Assembly: GCA_020633655.1 (NCBI GenBank)
Contig: JACKDF010000008.1
Span: 186,001 to 250,000 of the forward strand
DNA length: 64,000 bases
Direction of reading: 5' to 3'
Origin: Deferribacteres bacterium
GTDB taxonomy: Bacteria > Zhuqueibacterota > Zhuqueibacteria > Zhuqueibacterales > Geothermadaptataceae
The notes under the pieces were generated by a model that saw nothing but the letters and a program-made list of their open reading frames with translations, made no database searches and had not been told where the DNA came from. This document shows positions 36,436 to 45,626 of this stretch, in pieces. The position numbers and the translations under genes were made by a program. Each line of letters opens with the position of its first letter. Position 1 is the stretch's first letter.

Positions 36436-38565
36436 TTGAGTAAAATTAAAAATGGATGTTCGAAAATAGATCCAGTTATGGTTGGTGTCGTTGATGATAA
36501 ATTGCAAAGTGCAACATTTTTTCAAAATGTGTTGGAAGGATATCAAAAGGATAATATTGCTTTTGTTCAAATTGATGGTGACATTGGTCAAATAAATGAA
36601 TTTGTAAAAGATAACACTATTTCAGTGCTTATGATCAATGCACATTTTAAAACTGGCTTGCGAGGGAACTTTTTCGGTATTGATTTAGCATGGGATATTC
36701 GGTGTGGTAAACTGCAGAGGTATAATACTGATCAGCCTAATTCAAGGTTGCTCTCATTACCGATTATTATTTATTCGGTGGTCGATCAAAAATACTTAGC
36801 AGCATATTCAATTGATATGTTTGGACAAAACATCTTTATGATACCATATTCTAACTCTGCATGTGAGTTCGTAAGTTTAATCCATACTCCGGAGCAAATT
36901 AGGCTCGATATGGCAAAAAAGATAAAATCCCTGATTGAACTCAGATGTCTCCCGGAAGATATAGGTGCTGATATCTATCATACTCGTTTAAGAAAATTAA
37001 CAATACAGTTTATTAAGGATTTCCGGCACGATATCAGAACATCACTTCAAGTAGATTCGATAAATTTACCCACTTTTTTGAAAAGCCTTACAAGAATGAA
37101 AATGGACTGTGAGCATGTAATAGGAGAAATAGATCTTATTGACTGTCTTTTATATAAAGTCATCTCTGAAGTTCACTCAATTATTGATTCCGTTTTGCAG
37201 GGACAGGCTATTCTTGACTTAAAAATGAGAAACAGGATTGTTGAATTACAAGAGTCTGTAAGAAACAACTCGGAACTATTTATGTTATATGCCTGTGATA
37301 TGCGGAGTCTTTTCCCTCAGTCAATTAAACAACGAACCGGTGTTTTGATTATCGAAGATGATGAGGATGCAAGAACCTATTATCAAAAACTTCTGGTTGA
37401 TGATTTAGAATTTTCTTGGAAAAACATTGTCTCCTGTGATGGAAAGTTAAATCCAAATGAAACGGTTGACCTAATAGAAGAACAGTTTGATAATTTACTT
37501 CGAATTGAGATTGTATTAGTTGATCTCATGCTTTATCAAAATCGAGATGCTGGAATTGAAATACTGCGTAAAATCAAATTTAAATATCCGCATATCCGGA
37601 TTATCGTTATTAGCGGGCGCAATGATGTTCAGCTTGAAACTTTATCCTATGGTGCAGATTACTATATTACAAAACCAGTATCTCAAGATAGTTTCACAAA
37701 AATAATTGAACAATCGATGTTCCAAAAGCGGATTTTATATTTAGAAACAGATCAATCTTATGCCGAAAATAAAGAGGTTATCAGTTCATTTAGATTAAGC
37801 AAGGATAACGATGTGTCAGCTCATTATAAAGTAGAGCAGTTGTTTGATAATATTTTTAAATATTTTGGTGCATCCTGGATTAAATTTGAGCGACATCGCA
37901 CCAATACCATTCCATCATCCGAAATCAATAGTAAAATTGCTGATGGCTATTACAACCTTATTATTCTCGATGCATTTGTATTGAATCAAAGTTGGGAAAA
38001 AGGTAAAATGCTATTTCGCTATATTCGTTCTCTGAGCGATGACATCCCTTTAATTATTCTGGCTGCTACAGCTCTTGGTGATTTGAAAAACAATCTCATC
38101 TTTCAAGAACTTAAACATTATTTTCGTATAGATTATGATGATTTTTGGGTTAAACAGTTAAGTTTTGACCGCTTACGTCAAATTAAGAAAATTTTTAAAC
38201 AGCAAAATGCGATTAAATATAACGTACGATATACATTGCTGTTGCCCAAAATCTCCCCTAAAAAAGAAGAGTTTGTGGAAGACATTAGAAAAAAGAATAT
38301 ACAGCTTAAAAACAAATACCTAGAATTAATAAATGTTGATTTTGGTGGTGCAACAATTTGGGAAGGTGAAGGATTCTGGCGGAATGGAGCTAAATCTGAG
38401 AAAGATGATCATTTTATTGTCCATGTGCTTACCCGATACGCACCAGGCAACAGAAATAAACTACTCACTCTAATTTCTGAATACGGTAAAGAAACAGATC
38501 AGGAAGCGATCTTTTTACAGGAAGAGCGTGTCAATACTTATGAAAAGTTGAAAAAAGATTATTGA
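36436..38565 (+). CDS. Multi-receiver signalling protein
   Basis: About 709 residues. The likely start is the TTG at 36436, since an AGAAGG site lies 7 bases before it. Three receiver-like units are seen. The first is degenerate (VGVVDDKLQS then VLMINAHFKTG, no acceptor aspartate). The second is canonical, about 300-430 (VLIIEDDEDARTYY; IVLVDLMLYQNRDAG; VISGRND; YYITKPV). The third is divergent, about 480-560 (LIILDAFVLNQ; IILAATA). Between the first two, FIKDFRHDIRTSLQ holds a histidine that could be a phosphotransfer site. The C-terminal 100 residues (INVDFGGATIWEGEGFW) are unrecognised. Last gene of the tight cluster. Confidence 0.7.
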   Translation: MSKIKNGCSKIDPVMVGVVDDKLQSATFFQNVLEGYQKDNIAFVQIDGDIGQINEFVKDNTISVLMINAHFKTGLRGNFFGIDLAWDIRCGKLQRYNTDQPNSRLLSLPIIIYSVVDQKYLAAYSIDMFGQNIFMIPYSNSACEFVSLIHTPEQIRLDMAKKIKSLIELRCLPEDIGADIYHTRLRKLTIQFIKDFRHDIRTSLQVDSINLPTFLKSLTRMKMDCEHVIGEIDLIDCLLYKVISEVHSIIDSVLQGQAILDLKMRNRIVELQESVRNNSELFMLYACDMRSLFPQSIKQRTGVLIIEDDEDARTYYQKLLVDDLEFSWKNIVSCDGKLNPNETVDLIEEQFDNLLRIEIVLVDLMLYQNRDAGIEILRKIKFKYPHIRIIVISGRNDVQLETLSYGADYYITKPVSQDSFTKIIEQSMFQKRILYLETDQSYAENKEVISSFRLSKDNDVSAHYKVEQLFDNIFKYFGASWIKFERHRTNTIPSSEINSKIADGYYNLIILDAFVLNQSWEKGKMLFRYIRSLSDDIPLIILAATALGDLKNNLIFQELKHYFRIDYDDFWVKQLSFDRLRQIKKIFKQQNAIKYNVRYTLLLPKISPKKEEFVEDIRKKNIQLKNKYLELINVDFGGATIWEGEGFWRNGAKSEKDDHFIVHVLTRYAPGNRNKLLTLISEYGKETDQEAIFLQEERVNTYEKLKKDY

Positions 38566-38740
38566 ATAGAACAGTTTGGCAGTTTAGTGTTATTATACAA
38601 ATTTTAAGTTCAGTTGCTACACATTTTCTTCGGATAAAAATACATCATTAATACTCGCTAATTGTATTCTCCTCCCTCATTGTATATTTTCCTTCCGAAA
38701 GTTTTACAATACAATTTCCAATTTAAATTTGAGAATTAAC

Positions 38741-38941
38741 ATGACTCAAATTCGAAATACGAAAAAGAAAAAATCACAAACCACAGGTTTTTCAAAAATT
38801 GTTTGTGTGAACAATCACACGCTTGCGAAAATAATTACTGACTCAAGCATTGAAATAAAATGTCACCGTTGTCGCCATTTGGTCGAGGTTATTTTCGAGT
38901 CCAAAAAAGTCCGAGTCATTCATATAAAAGATACCTGCTGA
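38741..38941 (+). CDS. Small zinc-finger protein, Com-like
   Basis: 66 residues from the ATG at 38741. The lysine-rich N-terminus is followed by EIKCHRCRHLVEVIF, a CxxC knuckle like that of the Mu Com translational regulator family, and additional single cysteines at IVCVNN and the C-terminal KDTC. Zinc or RNA binding is plausible. It lies 175 bases after the signalling cluster and is followed by a terminator, so it forms its own unit. Function unknown. Confidence 0.5.
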   Translation: MTQIRNTKKKKSQTTGFSKIVCVNNHTLAKIITDSSIEIKCHRCRHLVEVIFESKKVRVIHIKDTC

Positions 38942-38988
38942 AAGTACGGCACATCTTCTCTTCTGAGGCCAGAGGCCACCGAGCCCAG

Positions 38989-39029
38989 AGCCCTGCATCT
39001 GCTGTTTTAAGTGGGTACAGGGCTTTTTT
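38989..39029 (+). terminator. Rho-independent terminator
   Basis: AGCCCTG (38989-38995) pairs with CAGGGCT (39018-39024), followed by a T6 run. The 22-base loop is long, and the flanking sequence (GAGGCCAGAGGCC) is unusually GC-rich for this region. It closes the small zinc-finger gene and separates it from the membrane/vWA operon, whose AGGAGG ribosome site is at 39074. Confidence 0.6.
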
Positions 39030-39086
39030 GTTTTATTGGTGAAATGTAATCTCAATTTCAATGAGATATTCTTAGGAGGCTTAGTC

Positions 39087-39599
39087 ATGAAATTGATCCG
39101 TTTTATCGCCGTTTTCTTATTGGCAACACTGCTGCAGGTGGTATCGATGGGTTATCATTTTTACACTGACAACGCCACTGATATTCAGCAAACACCAGAA
39201 CTTCCTTTGAGCCGTCCTGAATTGCTACCCGAACAAGAATCTGAAATGCCACAGACATCAAGTGAGAAATTGTTCGAAGCGATTGATATGGACTGGATTG
39301 TAACAGCAGCCAATAAAGTTCTGCTAATAGTAGTTCTCGGTTTTGTTTTTGGTCTACTTTACACCCGTCATCGTGCTGGTGTTGTTCAAACTTTTTACAG
39401 CGTTATATCAACAGCGTTTTTACTGGTTCTGGCCACTATTCTTATCGGTTTTATTCTTCTGATTCGCGCAGACATGATTGATTTTCAAATTAACTGGAAT
39501 GAAGTCAAACAAGCTGGAATCACAGTTGGCAGGACTGTACGTCAAGTAGGGTTTGTAAACTGTGCTTCACTATGTCTAGGATTTCGAGCTGGAGTTTAG
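39087..39599 (+). CDS. Membrane protein of the vWA/AAA operon
   Basis: 170 residues. The ATG has an AGGAGG site. It has a signal-anchor helix at about 3-22, a proline/glutamate-rich extracytoplasmic stretch, and two more helices (VLLIVVLGFVFGLLY; AFLLVLATILIGFILLI). A basic-to-hydrophobic C-terminus follows. No family recognised. It is the first gene of a co-directional run with a vWA protein, a second membrane protein and an AAA ATPase, so it is likely part of a membrane complex with them. Confidence 0.6.
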   Translation: MKLIRFIAVFLLATLLQVVSMGYHFYTDNATDIQQTPELPLSRPELLPEQESEMPQTSSEKLFEAIDMDWIVTAANKVLLIVVLGFVFGLLYTRHRAGVVQTFYSVISTAFLLVLATILIGFILLIRADMIDFQINWNEVKQAGITVGRTVRQVGFVNCASLCLGFRAGV

Positions 39600-39639
39600 T
39601 GTAAATACAGCTGTTGATATTTATCAAGGAGTATTGAAA

Positions 39640-40308
39640 ATGAAGAACTTTGTTACTGTACTCGTCGCACTTGTCTCAGCATATGTACTTTTGCTGCAAC
39701 AATCATGTGTGCAATCTTCTCCGCACTCGCCTTTAACACCACCATTAATTATTGGAATCGCCTACGATATTTCCGGTAGCATGCATAAAAGCAACAACAC
39801 CGTCCTACAAACTGTCCATATCGACTCACTAATCCTTTCAGTTAAACGAGGTGGCGGTACAATAGCTTTTGGATTGATTCATAACAATTCTTTCGAACCA
39901 TTGGATCGTCTTGTGCTTGAACCTGTGGTTGGACGACTCGATGAACGTGCCCTTAAAAACCGAAAAAACAAGCAAGAAGTAGAACAATTTCGCTCAACAG
40001 TTTTGACTAAACTTACACAGCCACGCAAAAGCCGTTACACTGATATCAATGGCTCATTGGAACGCTTTACACTGCTATTTAATGAACCAGGTTTTTCTGC
40101 TGAGAGTAAAAAGCTGTTCATCTTTCTTTCTGATGGACTGCATGAACCAAGGCGAAAAAGATATAATGCAGTGAAATTTCCAGAAAATGTAACGGTTGTG
40201 GCCGTTGGGCTTAAACCGGCAATTGCTCAAAAACTCTTTAACGGCAAAGTTCTTCAATTTGAAAGTGTTGCTGCTGCCATCATATACATTATTAATATGG
40301 AGATGTAG
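39640..40308 (+). CDS. von Willebrand factor A domain protein, exported
   Basis: 222 residues from the ATG at 39640, which has an AAGGAG site. An N-terminal signal sequence ends at QQSC (C23), a weak lipobox. The vWA fold then begins: GIAYDISGSMHKS carries the metal-ion site D43-x-S45-x-S47, and LFIFLSDGLHEP the second acidic loop. vWA proteins mediate protein contacts and often work with AAA ATPases, one of which is three genes downstream. The location is predicted to be outside the cytoplasmic membrane, unusual for a MoxR-type partner. Confidence 0.75.
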   Translation: MKNFVTVLVALVSAYVLLLQQSCVQSSPHSPLTPPLIIGIAYDISGSMHKSNNTVLQTVHIDSLILSVKRGGGTIAFGLIHNNSFEPLDRLVLEPVVGRLDERALKNRKNKQEVEQFRSTVLTKLTQPRKSRYTDINGSLERFTLLFNEPGFSAESKKLFIFLSDGLHEPRRKRYNAVKFPENVTVVAVGLKPAIAQKLFNGKVLQFESVAAAIIYIINMEM

Positions 40309-40310
40309 CC

Positions 40311-41390
40311 ATGGCACTACGATTTTCATTTACAAATGAACAAGAGAAACCACTATTACCTGATCATTTGTTGCACCAAGCAAATCTGCTTGCCGATCAG
40401 GCATCTGATGCAAAAGCATCACGCGAAGCCTTAGAACAGGAACTGCGGGAGAAAGTCAATCATCCGCTACATCAGAAGATTCGAGCAGACTTGCATAGCC
40501 GTAGATTGTTTGTTTATTGCGGTTTTGCCATCATTTTTTTATTCAATGTGGTTTTTGAATGGATGGTGTCAAATGAGATATATGCCGTTGTTTTGCCACA
40601 ACTATCTTGGCTTGCGCTAGCATTCTGCATTGCTGTCGGGATTTATGCATCAGCATGTTTTGGTGAAACGACAAGCTACTTTTCTTTTCTTTCATTCCAG
40701 AGAAATGGGATGAATACAGATGGTTCTCAAGCACTTTCGAATACTGTTAATGCGCTGTATGACCGCAAAAAACACCATGAAAAACAAACGGACTGGTATT
40801 TTCATCCGATTTTCGGCTTCATGCTTACAGCGTTATTATTAACTGGCATTGTCTACGCATCGCAGGCCCGTGTAGAATTGCTTCAAGCTGCAGGAGAACG
40901 TGTAGAAGGCATTTCACAAACCCTTGATTTGTATTTACCAGTTGTATTGTATGGGTTAGAAATTCTGTTTGGCATGCCAGCGCTGTACGTTACAGTTGCT
41001 TTGCGGAATTTATTACATGTTCGCATGCAAACCAAAGAACTGACTAAAGTTCGTGATGCTGAACTGGTACTCAAAAGCAATGCCATCAAAAAGTATATGA
41101 GCTATGTTTCTGGTTTGAATTCATTTAACACTTGGGCGCAAGACCAAAGAGAGTCTGAGCGCCCGCTGCTTCCCGCAAACAAAGCGTTACGGCTATTACT
41201 CAATGACGAACTTGACTATAATTTGATAAATATAAATGAAAATTATGAGTCCGCTGAGCAAGAAAATGGCCAAATTGATCCACAGAATTCAATGAACGCA
41301 TCACAAAATATACCTGAAGATAATCCACGTGTTAATGATTTAATTGATGTATTAGATGACCAAATTGACGCGCGAAACAGTGGATTTTAA
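40311..41390 (+). CDS. Multi-pass membrane protein with coiled coil
   Basis: 359 residues. A soluble N-terminal helix (SDAKASREALEQELREKV) is followed by helices at about 68-90, 95-115, 165-185 and 205-230, and a polar acidic C-terminal tail (about 290-359). No transporter motif seen. It starts 2 bases after the vWA stop. Together with the 170-residue membrane protein it may form the scaffold to which the vWA and AAA proteins attach. Confidence 0.6.
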   Translation: MALRFSFTNEQEKPLLPDHLLHQANLLADQASDAKASREALEQELREKVNHPLHQKIRADLHSRRLFVYCGFAIIFLFNVVFEWMVSNEIYAVVLPQLSWLALAFCIAVGIYASACFGETTSYFSFLSFQRNGMNTDGSQALSNTVNALYDRKKHHEKQTDWYFHPIFGFMLTALLLTGIVYASQARVELLQAAGERVEGISQTLDLYLPVVLYGLEILFGMPALYVTVALRNLLHVRMQTKELTKVRDAELVLKSNAIKKYMSYVSGLNSFNTWAQDQRESERPLLPANKALRLLLNDELDYNLININENYESAEQENGQIDPQNSMNASQNIPEDNPRVNDLIDVLDDQIDARNSGF

Positions 41391-41434
41391 CTTGAGAACA
41401 AGTACAAAATCCTTAGCAAATTAGGAGAAAAATT

Positions 41435-42286
41435 ATGAGCGAAGTAATTTCAGGTGCAATTGCTGGAGCAGCGACGGCTGCGTGTGTTGCTGCTGCTGGT
41501 TTAGTTATCTCTGCTGCTCGTGTAACATATAAAGCATGTACATGGCTTTCTGATAAAGTGTGTGAAGAAATGGAACGGCTTGAACATGCCTTAGATGAAC
41601 CGTTACCAGAATTTTCTACTCCTGCAGAAGCTAAACAGGCTTTTCAAAACAACCTTAAAAGAATTAAAAACTTGGTTGAAGCATCTCCAGTTCTAGCACA
41701 TCAAGCTGACCAGGTTTCGCAGCTCATCGCATTTAAGCACTCTACATTATCATCGTTTGTTGATACAGAAAGCTGGAAAAAATTCACATCGAAAGCTACC
41801 CCTGTTGCGTTTGAAAAGCTCATTTCCAATAGTGTTAACAATTTCAGTCGATCAAATGCAGCGTATCTTATCAAGTCCATAACGGAAGTTGCTGGAGATG
41901 CTGGTTTTACTGATGTACAACACAAATCATCCAAACAAGGACGTCATGTTCTGATTCTTAAAGATGATCGCGGGCGTGCTGTGCTAAGTCACCTACAGGA
42001 AGCAGATTCCGGCTCTCAGATTGAGCTTGATCTTGCAGGATTTGGTAATAATTCTTGCCATACGGTGATGGATGAATTGCTTGCCGGGCTTGAACAAAAA
42101 CAGATCCGACTTTCTGGTATTACACGCAAATCGCATTACAATCGCAAGGGCGTTTTACAGAATTTATCTGAGCCACAAACTTCATGTAATCATACCCATG
42201 CTGATAAGAAAAAGACTAAGAAAAACGATGAGCGCCGTAGGCGCGACTTGGCAACGAGAAACAGAAATCTGCAAAGTAAGGGATAG
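41435..42286 (+). CDS. Hypothetical protein with DUF2997-like C-terminal region
   Basis: 283 residues. The small-residue N-terminus (ISGAIAGAATAACVAAAGLV) may be a membrane or amphipathic helix. The part at about 190-235 (SQIELDLAGFGNNSCHTVM) resembles DUF2997, whose members show a GFxGxxC core and are often encoded next to AAA ATPases of the Ycf46/DUF1257 neighbourhood. The C-terminal 40 residues are very basic. An AGGAG site precedes the ATG, and the gene ends 3 bases before the AAA gene. The family link is from memory of the motif and should be treated as tentative. Confidence 0.5.
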   Translation: MSEVISGAIAGAATAACVAAAGLVISAARVTYKACTWLSDKVCEEMERLEHALDEPLPEFSTPAEAKQAFQNNLKRIKNLVEASPVLAHQADQVSQLIAFKHSTLSSFVDTESWKKFTSKATPVAFEKLISNSVNNFSRSNAAYLIKSITEVAGDAGFTDVQHKSSKQGRHVLILKDDRGRAVLSHLQEADSGSQIELDLAGFGNNSCHTVMDELLAGLEQKQIRLSGITRKSHYNRKGVLQNLSEPQTSCNHTHADKKKTKKNDERRRRDLATRNRNLQSKG

Positions 42287-42289
42287 AAG

Positions 42290-44080
42290 ATGGAGATGAT
42301 AAAAGAAGACAATCTTCGCAATGATCTATTTGTTCAAGCGATTAATGCCGGTACGAACGCCATATTGTTAACCGGCAATGTGCATGATCTTATATTGACT
42401 GATAGCAAACTTGCTTATCATCCACAGCACGTTGCAGAGATGTTTTCTCACCTTGGATTTCATGTGATACGCTATGCCAAATCACAAGGTTGTCGGGTTC
42501 ATGGTTATTGCAATTTTGATCCAGAAGATAAAAAGGCTCTCGACAAACGACTTAATGCTGTAGGATTGCAGCAATTGATAAACCGCAATGAACAGCTTGA
42601 ACCTGATGAAATTCGTCGTTTTTTTCGGGCAATTGCAAGGCTTATGCAAACTCCATGTTCAGGCGATGCACCAATCGCACTTATTCTTGACTACGCCGAG
42701 CATATTTGTCCAGCGGTGCAGACAAGCGCAGCAGCAGCGGATGAACAGACAATAGCTGCTGAAACTGTACATATATTAGCATTAGCGCCAGCGCTAAATA
42801 AATCTGGAAATAAACTCATTTGTATCGTTCGTGATGGCCATCAAAACATCCTACTCAACGATGGTTTGAAACGAGTTTCAATACCATTTCCCAACGAGCA
42901 ACAAACACAATCCTGCATTGAATATCTCTTATCTCGTAAGGATGAGATGGAAGAAAAACAATATGGTAATCTTGCAGAAGGATTTTCTCCTACCGAATTT
43001 GCTCGGCTTACACGGGGATTGCGCTTACGTGAAATTGAAGTTTTACTTAAAGAAGCAAAAACTACAAACAAACCACTTGATCGTTCTCGAGTATTGCAAG
43101 CCAAAGCGGATGCCATTGTTAATACATCAGAAGGTACACTCAACGTGATGGCGACAAGCTTGCAGTTAGAAGACGTTATTGGTTTGAATGTGATAAAACA
43201 CTTTTTTGTACGTATTGCCCAACTGCTTAAAAGCAATGCTCAGTCATCACCTCGTGCTATCTTAATGGCCGGGCCACCAGGAACCAGTAAAAGTACATTC
43301 GCACCAATCCTCTCATCATTATGCGGTTTCAATATTGTGAAGTTCGAACAAATTAAAAATATGTTTGTTGGTGAAAGTGAACGCCGATTGAATCTTGCTT
43401 TGTCTGTAGTCGAGAGCCTGGCTCCGGTTATATTATTTATTGATGAAATTACCGAATGTGTACCGAGCCGTAATGGTAATATGCATGATGGTGGTGTATC
43501 TCTCGATCTGCTAGCTCAATTATTTCAATTCAGTGCTCGTGATGATTTACGTGGAAAGGTTCTGTTACTCGCGGCCACAAATGTTCCGGAAAAACTTGAT
43601 GCTGCCTGGCATGATCGCTTTATTATTGTGCCATTTCTTGAGTTAATGCCAGAAGAAAGTGTGCATTTATTCGCCGCTTTTGAAAAACGAATCACAAGTG
43701 CTTCAACCCTTGATGCTAGTGACGCTTCATTAAACAAAGCAAGTGAAATATTGCATGAAAAAGGTGCTAGTCCCCGCAAAATATTTGATGTTGTCAACCA
43801 TGCACTTTTACATGCTAGCGCTGGCTCGCTTACCAGCACAGACATTCTTAAGGCTGCCCAGGATTATGTGGGCGCTGCTAATCCTTTTGCAATAGCCTAT
43901 ACTTCACTATCTGCAATTGCACTAACTTCATTTTATTCACTTTTGCCATGGAGTGATGATCCAGAAAACTACAGCTATCCGTGGTACATGGAAAATATTG
44001 TAGACAGAAAAACTGGCAACCTTGATCGCCAGCTCTTACAACAAAAAATACGTGAATTTCATCGACAGGCGAACATATAA
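42290..44080 (+). CDS. AAA ATPase, Ycf46-like
   Basis: 596 residues. The N-terminal 290 form a non-catalytic domain (NAGTNAILLTGNVHDLIL; IALILDYAEHICP) like that of Ycf46-type proteins. The AAA module follows: Walker A is GPPGTSKST at about 328-336, with serine where glycine is usual before the lysine. Walker B is VILFIDEIT at about 381-389, sensor 1 is LLAATNVPEKLD, and an arginine finger is in AAWHDRF. A C-terminal lid (GASPRKIFDVVNHAL) is present. It probably remodels the DUF2997-like and vWA partners. The stop shares one base with the next start (TAATG). Confidence 0.78.
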   Translation: MEMIKEDNLRNDLFVQAINAGTNAILLTGNVHDLILTDSKLAYHPQHVAEMFSHLGFHVIRYAKSQGCRVHGYCNFDPEDKKALDKRLNAVGLQQLINRNEQLEPDEIRRFFRAIARLMQTPCSGDAPIALILDYAEHICPAVQTSAAAADEQTIAAETVHILALAPALNKSGNKLICIVRDGHQNILLNDGLKRVSIPFPNEQQTQSCIEYLLSRKDEMEEKQYGNLAEGFSPTEFARLTRGLRLREIEVLLKEAKTTNKPLDRSRVLQAKADAIVNTSEGTLNVMATSLQLEDVIGLNVIKHFFVRIAQLLKSNAQSSPRAILMAGPPGTSKSTFAPILSSLCGFNIVKFEQIKNMFVGESERRLNLALSVVESLAPVILFIDEITECVPSRNGNMHDGGVSLDLLAQLFQFSARDDLRGKVLLLAATNVPEKLDAAWHDRFIIVPFLELMPEESVHLFAAFEKRITSASTLDASDASLNKASEILHEKGASPRKIFDVVNHALLHASAGSLTSTDILKAAQDYVGAANPFAIAYTSLSAIALTSFYSLLPWSDDPENYSYPWYMENIVDRKTGNLDRQLLQQKIREFHRQANI

Positions 44081-45159
44081 TGAATCAGAATATATCAAAG
44101 CAGGCGACCGTAGCTATCCAGAGTTTTTTCGATAATCCAGAGCAATGGGATATGAGTCTGAGTGGTACAGATGCAGTATATCGAATGGAACAGAAGTTTT
44201 CTAAATTAATCGGCAAATCTTACGCTCTGGCGGTTTCTAATGCAACAACAGGATTGTGGGCAGTTTTTCAGGCGCTTGATTTGAATGGCGCCGAGGTCAT
44301 CACCACACCATACACTTGGTGTGGATCACTTACTGGATTAATAGCAACCGGAAATCAACCGGTATTTGTAGATATTGATCCTGATAGTCTAACAATTGAT
44401 CCAGAAAAAATAGTTGGATTGATAACACCTACAACGAAAGCAATTTTAGCAGTTGATATATATGGTTATCCGTGCAACGGGCCTGCTTTGAGGAAAATTG
44501 CTGATGAATACAATCTCACATTGATTCAGGACTGTGCTCAGAGTTTTGGAGCATACATGAATGGAAAACATACTGGTTGTTTCGCCGATCTTGCTGTTTT
44601 TTCTTTAGGTTGGAATAAAGGCTTATTTGCTGGAGAAGGTGGCGTCATCGTGACATCAGACGAAGATTTATACCAGAAACTTGTTTGGAGTACACAACAT
44701 CCAATTCGACAAACTCGAGATGTTTTCAATATATCGGTCAATGAATTTGCTCTGAATTTAAGAATCCATCCATTGGCGGCGGTGTGGGCTGAAAAAGAAT
44801 TTGATAAGGCGCTAAATTATATAGAAGGTCATCGGAATGCCTATCTCAATGTGTTGAAAACCCTGGTTGATGCAGGTTTGTGTTCAAACCAAATTTCTGA
44901 TTCGAATATCCATCCTTCTTTTTATAAGTTTATAATCAATCCAAAATCAAATAATTTTAATGAAATTAAAAAATTATTACAGATAAAAAATTTGCATTAT
45001 AGAATAACTGACACACCAATATCTGCCCCGGTATATTGTCATGATGCATTTAAAAAATTTGCTGTTGAACATAGTTGGCCGAGACCAAATACCTGCTCAA
45101 ATGCAGAGGCTGCTTGCAATAATCGTGTATGCCTCCAACCTATGGCCGTATCCCATTAA
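44080..45159 (+). CDS. DegT/DnrJ/EryC1-type PLP aminotransferase
   Basis: 359 residues. The aspartate aminotransferase fold is clear: SNATTGLWAVFQAL near the N-terminus, IQDCAQSFGAYMNGKHTG (cofactor-contacting D and Q), and FSLGWNKGLFAGEGG with the PLP-binding lysine in NKG. HRNAYLN lies in the later helix. Members usually transaminate keto-sugars for surface glycans or antibiotics. No sugar genes are nearby, and the gene overlaps the AAA ATPase by one base, so its natural substrate is unclear. It is shorter than many family members at the C-terminus but seems complete. Confidence 0.85.
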   Translation: MNQNISKQATVAIQSFFDNPEQWDMSLSGTDAVYRMEQKFSKLIGKSYALAVSNATTGLWAVFQALDLNGAEVITTPYTWCGSLTGLIATGNQPVFVDIDPDSLTIDPEKIVGLITPTTKAILAVDIYGYPCNGPALRKIADEYNLTLIQDCAQSFGAYMNGKHTGCFADLAVFSLGWNKGLFAGEGGVIVTSDEDLYQKLVWSTQHPIRQTRDVFNISVNEFALNLRIHPLAAVWAEKEFDKALNYIEGHRNAYLNVLKTLVDAGLCSNQISDSNIHPSFYKFIINPKSNNFNEIKKLLQIKNLHYRITDTPISAPVYCHDAFKKFAVEHSWPRPNTCSNAEAACNNRVCLQPMAVSH

Positions 45160-45194
45160 AATGATTTATTAAACCAAAAATATAAATGTGAGTT

Positions 45195-45626
45195 ATGAAT
45201 CAGATTGTTGGATACTTGGTTATTTTAGTAATCGTTGTGGCTCTACTGGGTGGAAATGCAAACTATTTTCTAAATATTTTTCTGCTCTTTTTTATTCTTG
45301 GAGCAGCATTCCAATTGCTATTCCGACGTCGACTACCCAAGAATTTCGGTGGTAATGTTGCGTTGTTATTATTCGCCCCAACGATAGCACTTTGTCTCAT
45401 TTCTATAGTTTTTAGCAAAATATCAGATTGGCAATTTAGTGTAAATTGGTTCGTTCTCCTATTCGTTATCATTTCAGTCATATACAGTTGGTATGGTTGG
45501 AGAAGGTGGCAAGATCGTACACGAAGAAATCAAGACCAATTTAATATGCGTGGAAGTGAGCGAGATTTTATAGTGCCTTTTCAAGATAATGCTGCACGGA
45601 ATAATAGAAATAGGGATGGTGAGTGA
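45195..45626 (+). CDS. Small membrane protein before TraD-like ATPase
   Basis: 143 residues with three to four helices (VGYLVILVIVVALLGG; FLLFFILGAAFQLLF; VALLLFAPTIALCLI; VNWFVLLFVIISVIY) and a polar arginine-rich C-terminus. No family recognised. It shares one base with the next gene (TGATG), which encodes a TraD-like ATPase. It may supply the membrane anchor that this ATPase lacks, as small partner proteins do in some coupling systems. Confidence 0.6.
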   Translation: MNQIVGYLVILVIVVALLGGNANYFLNIFLLFFILGAAFQLLFRRRLPKNFGGNVALLLFAPTIALCLISIVFSKISDWQFSVNWFVLLFVIISVIYSWYGWRRWQDRTRRNQDQFNMRGSERDFIVPFQDNAARNNRNRDGE

